5,748 bases of DNA, taken from positions 1-5,748 of the forward strand of contig JACRGW010000120.1 in NCBI GenBank assembly GCA_016212195.1, written 5' to 3'. The position numbers and the translations under genes are program-made. The notes beneath the pieces were generated by a model, which ran no database searches, had not been told where the DNA came from, and saw only the letters and a program-made list of their open reading frames with translations. The stretch's first letter is position 1. Every line of letters starts with the position of its first letter. Shown here piece after piece: positions 1-5,294 of the stretch. Origin of the DNA: Nitrospirota bacterium. Lineage in GTDB: Bacteria; Nitrospirota; Thermodesulfovibrionia; JACRGW01.

Positions 1-1265
1 CATATAAACAGGAGGAAGGGTTAAGATTTAATGCCAGAGATGTAGCAATTATGAGGGGGAAGATCGAGGGGGCAAATGTGATACTCGGCTCTTCTACCCC
101 ATCGGTAGAATCATTTTATAATGCGAAGAAGGGTAGATACCATTACCTCTCTCTACCTGAAAGAATCGATAGAAGACCCTTCCCCACCATATCCCTTATA
201 GACATAAGCAAAGAGAAAAAGAAGATAATCTCTGACAGATTAAGAGAAGGGATATCCGATAGATTAGTAAGAGGAGAAAAGGTCCTCCTCCTGATTAACA
301 GAAGAGGCTATTCTCCCTTTATCCTCTGCAGGGAATGCGGCTACAGTCCAGGATGCCCGGATTGCAGTATAACACTCACCTATCATAGGGTGACGAATAG
401 GGAATCGGTAAATCCTGTTCTTAAGTGTCATTACTGTAACTATAAAACATCCCCACCCACAATATGTCCGGATTGCGGAGGGATAAATATTGGATATATC
501 GGTGTTGGTACAGAGCGCGCTGAGGAGGAGATCACTAAATCCTACCCAGAAGCCAGCATATTAAGAATAGACAGGGATACAACAAAGAGAAAAACGAATC
601 TTTATAAGGTATCACGAGAGACCTTTCAAGAAGAGGGGATAACAAATCGGGATGCAGACATCATCCTCGGTACTCAGATAATTGCAAAGGGAGACGACTT
701 TCCTTCTGTTACCCTTGCAGGTGCGGTATGGGCAGATGGAGGCCTTCATATCCCTGATTTCCGATCCGGTGAGAGAACCTTCCAGCTTATGACCCAGCTT
801 GCAGAGAGGGTTGGAACCGGGGAAACACCTGGAGAGTTAATAATACAGACCCATAATCCGGATCATTACAGCCTCAGATATATTAAGGCTAACAACTACT
901 ATGGTTTCTACAGGGAAGAGATAAGATTAAGAAAGGAACTGAGTTATCCACCTTTTTACCGTATCATAAGAATTATTATAAAGTGTGATAACGAAGAAGG
1001 ACTGGTGAAAATAATCCCTGATCTAAAAGGGATAATAAATAGAGTTATGAGTTATGAGTTAGGAGTTAGGAGTCTGGAGGTTCTCGGACCGGCTCCCGCA
1101 CACATTTACAAACTGAAGGGAATGTACAGATGGCACCTGATCCTTAAGGGGAAGAGTCATGTATCACTTCATAACTATGCATCGAGACTGAACGAGATTA
1201 TAAAGGAGAGGAAGTTTTTAGGTATAAGGATAGATATAGATGTAGATCCGATAAGGATGGTATAG
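1..1265 (+). CDS. priA: Primosomal protein N' (PriA), replication restart DNA helicase, 3' part only
   Basis: The open frame runs in from the left edge. It reads YKQEEGLRFNARDVA from base 3, before the first in-frame ATG at 51, so that ATG is internal and the N-terminal DNA-binding domain and Walker A/B motifs lie outside the window. PriA is a 3'-to-5' SF2 helicase that reloads the replisome at stalled forks. Visible landmarks in order are LGSSTPS (helicase motif III region), INRRGYSPF, eight zinc-ligand cysteines as four CxxC pairs (codons at 327/336, 354/363, 426/435, 465/474), GVGTERAEEE, ILGTQIIAKGDDFP (motif V region), PDFRSGER, motif VI at 795-818, and the C-terminal LGPAPAHIYKLKGMYRW block. 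All eight cysteines are kept. Motif VI is unusual: it reads QLAERVGT where the family has QVAGRAGR. A heptamer repeat lies in the C-terminal linker. The identification is secure from these motifs; full ATPase activity is less certain. Confidence 0.96.
   Translation, partial: YKQEEGLRFNARDVAIMRGKIEGANVILGSSTPSVESFYNAKKGRYHYLSLPERIDRRPFPTISLIDISKEKKKIISDRLREGISDRLVRGEKVLLLINRRGYSPFILCRECGYSPGCPDCSITLTYHRVTNRESVNPVLKCHYCNYKTSPPTICPDCGGINIGYIGVGTERAEEEITKSYPEASILRIDRDTTKRKTNLYKVSRETFQEEGITNRDADIILGTQIIAKGDDFPSVTLAGAVWADGGLHIPDFRSGERTFQLMTQLAERVGTGETPGELIIQTHNPDHYSLRYIKANNYYGFYREEIRLRKELSYPPFYRIIRIIIKCDNEEGLVKIIPDLKGIINRVMSYELGVRSLEVLGPAPAHIYKLKGMYRWHLILKGKSHVSLHNYASRLNEIIKERKFLGIRIDIDVDPIRMV
1042..1069 (+). 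repeat. Heptanucleotide tandem repeat inside priA, four copies
   Basis: Four head-to-tail 7-mers read directly: GAGTTAT, GAGTTAT, GAGTTAG, GAGTTAG, then a decayed fifth unit GAGTCTG. They are in frame within priA and encode part of the segment VMSYELGVRSLE just before the conserved LGPAPA block. Because 7 is not a multiple of 3, gain or loss of one unit would shift the frame; only three-unit changes preserve it. Short tandem heptamers of this kind resemble the STRR repeats described in cyanobacteria and other bacteria. Here the repeat falls in a variable linker of the protein. Confidence 0.85.
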
Positions 1266-1271
1266 TCTAAA

Positions 1272-1955
1272 TTACATCTGGGTTAAGTCCTTAAAATCCG
1301 CGACCTCTGTAAACTCTTCCTGTAGCTGAACACTATCAGGTTTAAGTCTTGAGTTCGGTCTTATCTTTAGGATCAGGTACTTTATGCCATATACCTTTGC
1401 GGTCTTAAGGACAACTAAGGTATCATCGATAAGGAGTGTACTTTCCCTATTAAACTCGAGTATCCTTTCTGCCTCCTTCCAGAATTCCTGGGTCTCCTTG
1501 GGGAAACCTACATCAAAGGAGGAAATCACATGATTGAAGTATCCCCCTATGGCTGTCTTTTTGAGTTTTATATCTATGCTCTTATAATGGGCATTCGTTA
1601 CAAGGGATACCTTTTTCCTGTACCTTCTGAGCATCGAGAGAAACTCTTCTACATAGGGGTGAACCTCTATGAGGTGTTTTATCTGTTCTTTGAGGGCAGG
1701 TATATCGAGGTCAAGTTCACCTGACCAGAAGTCCAGATCTGTCCAGTTCAATGTCCCCTCATGTGCCTTATACCTCTTAAGGAGTTCTTCCTTTGCCTTC
1801 CCGAAGGTTATATTGTTCTTTTCAGCATATTTTTCGGGTACGAGATGTTCCCAGAAATAGTCATCAAAGTATCTGTCAAGGAGGGTGCCGTCCATATCGA
1901 GGAGGACATGATTTACTCTGTGCCAGTCAACTATATTGATAGGACCTTTATTCAT
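1272..1955 (-). CDS. yrfG: HAD-superfamily 5'-nucleotidase, YrfG type (GMP/IMP nucleotidase)
   Basis: This 227-residue cytoplasmic HAD hydrolase closely resembles E. coli YrfG, which dephosphorylates purine mononucleotides such as GMP and IMP. Motif I is DMDGT with nucleophile D20 and general acid D22. Motif II is T120 in VTNAH, motif III lysine is K153 in FPKE, and motif IV is LLIDD with D177/D178. YrfG-specific text is also present: FDDYFWEHLVPEKY (residues 30-43) in the cap and TLNW..LDFWS (68-77). Start choice: the ATG at 1953-1955 puts motif I about 20 residues from the N-terminus, as in YrfG. There is no Shine-Dalgarno sequence before it. The gene converges with priA with only 6 bases between stop codons, leaving no room for an independent terminator. 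Family assignment is strong; the exact substrate is inferred from similarity. Confidence 0.88.
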   Translation of the reverse strand: MNKGPINIVDWHRVNHVLLDMDGTLLDRYFDDYFWEHLVPEKYAEKNNITFGKAKEELLKRYKAHEGTLNWTDLDFWSGELDLDIPALKEQIKHLIEVHPYVEEFLSMLRRYRKKVSLVTNAHYKSIDIKLKKTAIGGYFNHVISSFDVGFPKETQEFWKEAERILEFNRESTLLIDDTLVVLKTAKVYGIKYLILKIRPNSRLKPDSVQLQEEFTEVADFKDLTQM

Positions 1956-1970
1956 AGAAGTTTTTTAATC

Positions 1971-1976
1971 ATTATA
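1971..1976 (-). promoter_or_regulatory. Candidate -10 box for the yrfG-type gene
   Basis: On the minus strand TATAAT is a perfect -10 hexamer ending 15 bases before the ATG. Transcription would begin about 8-9 bases before the start codon, giving an almost leaderless mRNA. That fits the absence of a Shine-Dalgarno sequence. I could not find a good -35 hexamer at 16-18 bases, so this rests on the -10 alone. Confidence 0.35.
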
Positions 1977-2047
1977 ACATAAACCACTCAGCAAAAATTT
2001 CGATTGCTCACCAGAATTATTACTTGATTCTATAATTTGTAGTGTCC

Positions 2048-2076
2048 TTGACTTTACAGTGTTCATTCATTAAATT
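2048..2076 (+). promoter_or_regulatory. Candidate sigma-70-type promoter for the radical SAM gene
   Basis: TTGACT (2048-2053, 5/6 match to the -35 consensus) is followed after 17 bases by TAAATT (2071-2076, 4/6 match to -10). The expected transcription start, about 7 bases beyond the -10, falls on or next to the ATG at 2083, so the transcript could be leaderless. A separate TATAAT at 2031-2036 is an alternative -10 that lacks a well-spaced -35. Confidence 0.4.
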
Positions 2077-2082
2077 AAAACC

Positions 2083-3021
2083 ATGGCGATCTCTACTGAG
2101 CTGATACCATCTTACCTCAATCTTTCTAAGACTGAATTCAAGGAAAGGGTAAGGAATGCCTACGAAATCCTTAAGGAATGTACATTATGCCCGAGGGACT
2201 GCAGGGTCAACAGACTTGAAGGTGAGAAAGGGGTTTGTAAGACTGGGAGTAAGCCATTTGTGTCAAGCAATAACCCACACTTTGGAGAAGAAAGACCATT
2301 AGTAGGAAGACGTGGGTCGGGTACTATCTTTATGACCAACTGTAATCTACTCTGCATCTTCTGCCAGAACTACACAATAAGCCACATCGGAGAAGGGGAG
2401 GAGATATCTCTCGATGAACTTTCTAATATTATGCTCTACCTCCAGAAGCTCGGATGCCATAATATAAACTTCGTTACACCTACACACCAGGTGCCACAGA
2501 TCCTCTGTGCCCTCGAGATTGCTATAGAGAAGGGCCTGAGAATTCCCTTGGTATATAACTGTGGAGGATACGAATCAGTTGAGACGTTAAGAATTCTTGA
2601 CGGTATCGTCGATATATACATGCCCGATTTTAAGTACTCTGACCCCGAGCCAGCACTTAAATACTCGAAGGCAAAGAATTATCCTGAGGTTGCCAGGGCA
2701 GCTATAAAGGAGATGCATAGACAGGTGGGAGACCTCATAATTGATGAAAGGGGGATAGCACTCAGGGGTCTCCTTGTAAGACACCTTGTACTTCCAGAAG
2801 GACTGGCAGGGACGAGAGAGGTTGTTAAGTTCCTTGCTGAAGAGATATCTGTGAATACATATCTTAATGTGATGGACCAATATTACCCCTGTTACAGGGC
2901 CTTTGAAAATCCTCCCCTTAACAGGAGGATAACAGAAAAGGAATACTCAGAGGCAGTGAAGATTGCCCTTGAGGCTGGTCTCAAAAGGCTCGATGGTATT
3001 AAAACCAGAGAAGGGTTTTAA
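2083..3021 (+). CDS. Radical SAM protein, COG1313 family (PflX-like, pyruvate formate-lyase-activase homologue)
   Basis: This 312-residue protein matches the COG1313 pattern throughout. An N-terminal cysteine cluster CTLCPRDC plus GVC (C33, C36, C40, C52) probably holds an accessory metal or Fe-S site. The radical SAM motif CNLLCIFC (C87, C91, C94) binds the 4Fe-4S cluster that cleaves S-adenosylmethionine. Other family blocks are INFVTPTHQVPQIL (128-141), LVYNCGGYES (156-165), IVDIYMPDFKY (175-185), RHLVLPEG (233-240) and NVMDQYYPCY (262-271). Length is normal and the protein looks cytoplasmic, with no signal peptide. The ATG at 2083 is the plausible start for this N-terminus, though no Shine-Dalgarno sequence precedes it. 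The substrate of this family is not established. The family resembles activases of glycyl radical enzymes, but no such partner is encoded in the window. The family call is confident; the function is unknown. Confidence 0.92.
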   Translation: MAISTELIPSYLNLSKTEFKERVRNAYEILKECTLCPRDCRVNRLEGEKGVCKTGSKPFVSSNNPHFGEERPLVGRRGSGTIFMTNCNLLCIFCQNYTISHIGEGEEISLDELSNIMLYLQKLGCHNINFVTPTHQVPQILCALEIAIEKGLRIPLVYNCGGYESVETLRILDGIVDIYMPDFKYSDPEPALKYSKAKNYPEVARAAIKEMHRQVGDLIIDERGIALRGLLVRHLVLPEGLAGTREVVKFLAEEISVNTYLNVMDQYYPCYRAFENPPLNRRITEKEYSEAVKIALEAGLKRLDGIKTREGF

Positions 3022-3037
3022 AATCCCCATTTTTTTT
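3013..3037 (+). terminator. Weak candidate intrinsic terminator after the radical SAM gene
   Basis: The stop codon region has GGGTTTT (3013-3019) directly followed by AAAATCCCC (3020-3028) and then eight consecutive T (3030-3037). The GGG/CCC and some A-T pairs can form a short hairpin with one unpaired T before a strong U-tract. The stem is short and AT-rich, so this is tentative. It overlaps the stop codon at 3019-3021. Confidence 0.35.
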
Positions 3038-3076
3038 GTTGTAATATTCCTTTTGGTACTTCATCCTTACTTTTCC

Positions 3077-3105
3077 TTGACACCCCTTACCTTGTATGTT
3101 ATTTT
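3077..3105 (+). promoter_or_regulatory. Candidate promoter for the tRNA-Gly gene
   Basis: A perfect -35 hexamer TTGACA (3077-3082) is followed after 17 bases by TATTTT (3100-3105, 4/6 match to -10), upstream of tRNA-Gly and downstream of the T-run. Initiation near 3112 would give a leader of about 105 bases before the mature tRNA. The rest of the 3022-3217 spacer is AT-rich and shows no gene that I can support. Confidence 0.4.
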
Positions 3106-3217
3106 TTTAATTCAGGAGAGGATAGTTTGCCTTACTAAGACCATTGGTATGGTAGAAGATCCTGTTGAGAAGATTCAGTAAAACAGAAAGGGTTATTAAG
3201 TTTTATCTAAGTAGAAA

Positions 3218-3293
3218 GCGGGCGTAGCTCAGTTGGTAGAGTACAAGCTTCCCAAGCTTGGTGTCGCGGGTTCGAGACCCGTCGCCCGCTCCA
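3218..3293 (+). tRNA. tRNA-Gly, anticodon CCC (reads GGG)
   Basis: The cloverleaf folds completely. The 7-bp acceptor stem is GCGGGCG/CGCCCGC (3218-3224 with 3283-3289). The D arm is GCTC-AGTTGGTA-GAGT, with one G-T wobble. The anticodon stem is CAAGC/GCTTG (3244-3248 with 3256-3260) around loop TTCCCAA, placing anticodon CCC at 3251-3253. A 5-base variable loop follows. The T arm is GCGGG-TTCGAGA-CCCGT, with one G-T wobble at the stem base. The discriminator is T at 3290, as usual for bacterial tRNA-Gly, and the CCA end is encoded at 3291-3293. All standard features are intact, so it should be functional. It stands alone, with no second tRNA beside it. Confidence 0.97.
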
Positions 3294-3363
3294 TTTAAAT
3301 TCCGTTGCGGCTTTCTTTTAAACTAATGCTGCAATCTCTCAACCCGTATTTTTATTTATAGAT

Positions 3364-4527
3364 ATGGAAATTATCCTTTTGAATCGTACAGCAAGGATAC
3401 TGTCAGGTCACCCCTGGGTTTTCTCTAATGAACTTAGAGTGAGCCCAAAGAGGTATGAACCAGGATCACTTTTAGAACTGAGAGACAGAAAGAATAACTT
3501 CATCGGGATTGGCTACATTAATCCACACTCCCTGATCGCAATAAGAATCCTCACACGAAAGCGGGAAGAAATAAACCATGATTTTTTCAGGAAGAGAATA
3601 CTGCAGGCCATCGAATACAGGAATCGCTTTCTGGAGGATAGGGAGTCCTTCCGTGTAATCTATAGCGAAGGTGATTGCCTGCCTGGACTGATAGTGGATA
3701 AGTATGGCAATTCCCTTTCAATCCAGTTTCTTACCCTCGGGATGGAGAGGTGGTTAGAGATTGTGATAGAGATTCTCGATGAGATATTCTCACCATCTCT
3801 GATCGTCCTCAGAAATGATAGCCAGGCCAGATTGCTTGAAGGACTTGAGATAGAGAAAGGAATAATTAAAGGTGAACTTAAAGAATGCATTCTGATTAAA
3901 GAAGACTTACTCCTTTTTGAAGTTGATCCGCTATCTGGGCAGAAGACAGGTTTTTTCCTTGATCAGAGAGAAAACAGGATAGCCTTCAGCAGACTTATAG
4001 GCGATGGGAGGGGACTTGACCTCTTCTGTTATTCAGGTGCAGGGGCTCTTCATTTGGCAAGCAGAGGTGCGGATGTAATAGGAATTGATAACTCTGATTA
4101 TGCCATCTCACAGGCAAAGAGGAATGCTGAATTGAATAGGTTATCGAACAGATGCAAGTTTATAAAGGGTGAGGTCTTTAAGTTCCTGAGGGATGAGGTA
4201 TCAAGTGGAAATCACTATGACTTCATAGTCCTTGACCCACCAGCATTTGTCAAAAGTAAATCTAAGTTAAAAGAGGCACTCAGGGCATACAGGGAGATAA
4301 ACTCGAACGCTTTCAGATTACTCAGCAGGGGAGGACTTATTGCTACATCTTCATGCTCTCACCATATCAGCAGAGAATTATTCTTGGATATGCTAAGATT
4401 ATCAGCTAAGGATGCACGGAGGGAAGTAAGGCTTATTGAGATGAGGTCTCAGACAAAGGACCACCCTGTCTTAATTTCAGTGCCTGAAACAGAATATCTT
4501 AAGTGTGCCTTTCTTAAGGTAGATTAA
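3364..4527 (+). CDS. rlmI: Class I SAM-dependent rRNA methyltransferase, RlmI/COG1092 family (23S rRNA m5C)
   Basis: This 387-residue protein is close to the 396 residues of E. coli RlmI, which makes m5C1962 in 23S rRNA. The N-terminal part has the PUA-like RNA-binding domain with GHPWVFSNEL (residues 15-24). The middle domain carries LPGLIVDKYG (106-115) and KTGFFLDQREN (194-204). The Rossmann-fold catalytic domain shows the SAM-binding motif LDLFCYSGAGALH (218-230), acidic D242 in GIDNS, and motif IV LDPPAF (290-295). It also has TSSCSHH (328-334), in which C331 is the expected catalytic cysteine of the m5C chemistry. No residue expected of the family is visibly missing. The ATG at 3364 gives an N-terminus of normal length; no Shine-Dalgarno sequence precedes it. 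It lies 70 bases after tRNA-Gly in the same direction and could share its transcript. The family is secure; the exact rRNA position is inferred from RlmI. Confidence 0.9.
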   Translation: MEIILLNRTARILSGHPWVFSNELRVSPKRYEPGSLLELRDRKNNFIGIGYINPHSLIAIRILTRKREEINHDFFRKRILQAIEYRNRFLEDRESFRVIYSEGDCLPGLIVDKYGNSLSIQFLTLGMERWLEIVIEILDEIFSPSLIVLRNDSQARLLEGLEIEKGIIKGELKECILIKEDLLLFEVDPLSGQKTGFFLDQRENRIAFSRLIGDGRGLDLFCYSGAGALHLASRGADVIGIDNSDYAISQAKRNAELNRLSNRCKFIKGEVFKFLRDEVSSGNHYDFIVLDPPAFVKSKSKLKEALRAYREINSNAFRLLSRGGLIATSSCSHHISRELFLDMLRLSAKDARREVRLIEMRSQTKDHPVLISVPETEYLKCAFLKVD

Positions 4528-4556
4528 TCGCTTTGAACTTGCATAAATTAGGTTGA

Positions 4557-4572
4557 AGTGATATATATCACA
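4557..4572. promoter_or_regulatory. CRP/FNR-family-type operator palindrome
   Basis: A perfect 14-bp palindrome GTGATATATATCAC occupies 4558-4571. With flanking bases it reads AGTGA-N6-TCACA, 9 of 10 matches to the CRP consensus TGTGA-N6-TCACA. HcpR-type regulators of anaerobes are reported to use a nearly identical consensus. It can also be read as TGAT-N4-ATCA, close to FNR-type sites. It lies 30 bases after the rlmI stop and 173 bases before cobO. The regulator, and which gene it would control, are not shown by the sequence. Confidence 0.45.
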
Positions 4573-4595
4573 GGAAATCTATTTATCTGACTGTC

Positions 4596-4711
4596 TGTCA
4601 TTCCTGCCCCGTATCAAGCCTGTCCTCAACTTGATTGGGGATACGGGATAAACTCCAGCAGGAATCCAGAAAGACAAAAGAAGTTGGATTCCCACTTTCG
4701 TGGGAATGACA
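4596..4711. repeat. BIME-like pair of inverted REP-type hairpin units
   Basis: Two units in opposite orientation share the same ends. The left unit runs from TGTCATTCC (4596-4604) to GGAATCCA (4661-4668). The right unit runs from TGGATTCC (4685-4692) to GGAATGACA (4703-4711), and is the reverse complement of the left at both ends. The right unit is a compact hairpin with an 8-bp perfect stem ATTCCCAC/GTGGGAAT around TTTC. The left has an 8-bp stem ATTCCTGC/GCAGGAAT (4600-4607 with 4658-4665) whose 50-base loop contains a second 8-bp stem CCCGTATC/GATACGGG (4608-4615 with 4640-4647). The right unit also has the ATTCCC-N8-GGGAAT form of Neisseria dRS3-type repeats. This architecture is typical of intergenic REP/BIME repeats, which in other bacteria are linked to IS200-like TnpA-REP (RAYT) transposases. 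No ORF lies inside. It may also limit transcription from rlmI into cobO. Confidence 0.82.
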
Positions 4712-4725
4712 CAAGGAATCTTGTG
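4710..4725. repeat. Small palindrome immediately upstream of cobO
   Basis: CACAAG (4710-4715), spacer GAAT, CTTGTG (4720-4725) is a perfect 6-bp inverted repeat. It touches the end of the REP-like pair and ends 20 bases before the cobO ATG. It could be a small hairpin in the cobO leader or a protein-binding site. There is no T-run after it, so it is not a terminator. No cobalamin riboswitch B12 box is visible in this spacer. Confidence 0.5.
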
Positions 4726-4745
4726 AGGAATTAGGTTAAAGGGCT

Positions 4746-5294
4746 ATGGGAAGACTTGAGAGGGGATTAGTTCACATCTATACAGGTAATGGCAAAGGTA
4801 AGACAACAGCCGCTTTTGGATTAGCCGTAAGGGCACTTGGAGGAGGACTTAAGGTCCTCATATTCCAATTCTTGAAGGGGAACGCGCCCCTTACAGGCGA
4901 GACAGCTTTAATTAAGGTTATTACAAGGGGTGCAAAGATAATCCGATTTTTAGACGAAAAACACCCGATATTTGTACCTGAAGAAAGGTTCGTTGAGAAA
5001 AAACTTAAGGAACAGATAGAGAAAGACTTTTCCGCTGCGAAGGAGATTATAATAAAAGGTGACTATGACCTCGTAATTCTCGATGAGATCAATAATGTGA
5101 TGAAGAATGGGTGGTTGAGTAAAGGTGAGGTTCAGGATCTGATCAGGCAAAGACCGAAGAATGTGGAACTCGTCCTTACCGGAAGAGGCGCTCCAGAGGA
5201 GATCATAGAGATGGCGGACTATGTAACCGAGATGAAGTTAATAAAACATCCTTCCAAAAAAGGGGTAAAAGCAAGGAGGGGGATAGAATTTTGA
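4746..5294 (+). CDS. cobO: Cob(I)yrinic acid a,c-diamide (corrinoid) adenosyltransferase, CobO/CobA/BtuR family
   Basis: This 182-residue cytoplasmic enzyme transfers the 5'-deoxyadenosyl group of ATP to Co(I) corrinoids, a step in adenosylcobalamin synthesis and salvage. The P-loop GNGKGKTT (residues 14-21) follows the typical HIYTGNGKGKTTAAFG opening. Further family markers are VLIFQFLKG (37-45), VILDEINN (110-117) in the Walker B position, LVLTGRGAP (142-150), MADYVTEM (156-163) and the C-terminal GVKARRGIEF. Length is normal (Salmonella CobA has 196 residues). The ATG at 4746 precedes the conserved block directly. The nearest ribosome-binding candidates are weak: AGG at 4733-4735 with a 10-base spacer, or GAGG at 4725-4728. 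Its stop overlaps the start of hisI by 4 bases, so the two are probably co-transcribed. No other cobalamin gene is present in the window, so de novo synthesis versus salvage cannot be decided here. Confidence 0.95.
   Translation: MGRLERGLVHIYTGNGKGKTTAAFGLAVRALGGGLKVLIFQFLKGNAPLTGETALIKVITRGAKIIRFLDEKHPIFVPEERFVEKKLKEQIEKDFSAAKEIIIKGDYDLVILDEINNVMKNGWLSKGEVQDLIRQRPKNVELVLTGRGAPEEIIEMADYVTEMKLIKHPSKKGVKARRGIEF
5273..5280 (+). promoter_or_regulatory. Shine-Dalgarno sequence deciding the hisI TTG start
   Basis: AAGGAGGG, including the full AGGAGG core, lies inside the end of cobO. It precedes TTG at 5291-5293 by 10-11 bases. The next in-frame candidate, GTG at 5300, would be too far away at about 20 bases. 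This is the strongest ribosome-binding site in the window. Confidence 0.7.

Noticed and set aside
1530..1982. Three plus-strand open frames of 63-73 codons antisense to the yrfG-type gene
   Set aside because: They are antisense shadows of a well-supported HAD gene, with no recognisable protein features.
3114..3180. Strong SD-like CAGGAGAGG with a possible short peptide downstream
   Set aside because: The TTG 6 bases later gives only three codons, and the ATG at 3148 (10 codons) is too far from the SD-like sequence. It is probably tRNA leader or spacer sequence.
2963..3181. 72-codon open frame overlapping the end of the radical SAM gene, with a hydrophobic middle segment
   Set aside because: It begins inside the radical SAM gene in another frame, has no ribosome-binding site at its ATG, and its hydrophobic stretch comes from T-rich spacer DNA.
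3244..3260. Inverted repeat CAAGCTT-CCC-AAGCTTG as an operator or att site
   Set aside because: It is the anticodon arm of tRNA-Gly. The same AAGCTTCCCAAGCTT-like arm occurs in E. coli tRNA-Gly(CCC). I saw no duplicated tRNA 3' end elsewhere in the window that would indicate an integration site.
3301..3320. Terminator after tRNA-Gly (CCG-TTG-CGG followed by CTTTCTTTT)
   Set aside because: The stem is only three base pairs and the T-run is interrupted, so support is too weak.
4688..4707. Rho-independent terminator
   Set aside because: The hairpin is strong but lacks a T-run on either side; it fits better as part of the REP-like pair.
4528..4745. Cobalamin riboswitch before cobO
   Set aside because: I looked for a B12-box-like conserved segment and a multi-stem aptamer. 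The structure present is explained by REP-like hairpins, and the spacer is short for a full cobalamin aptamer plus expression platform.
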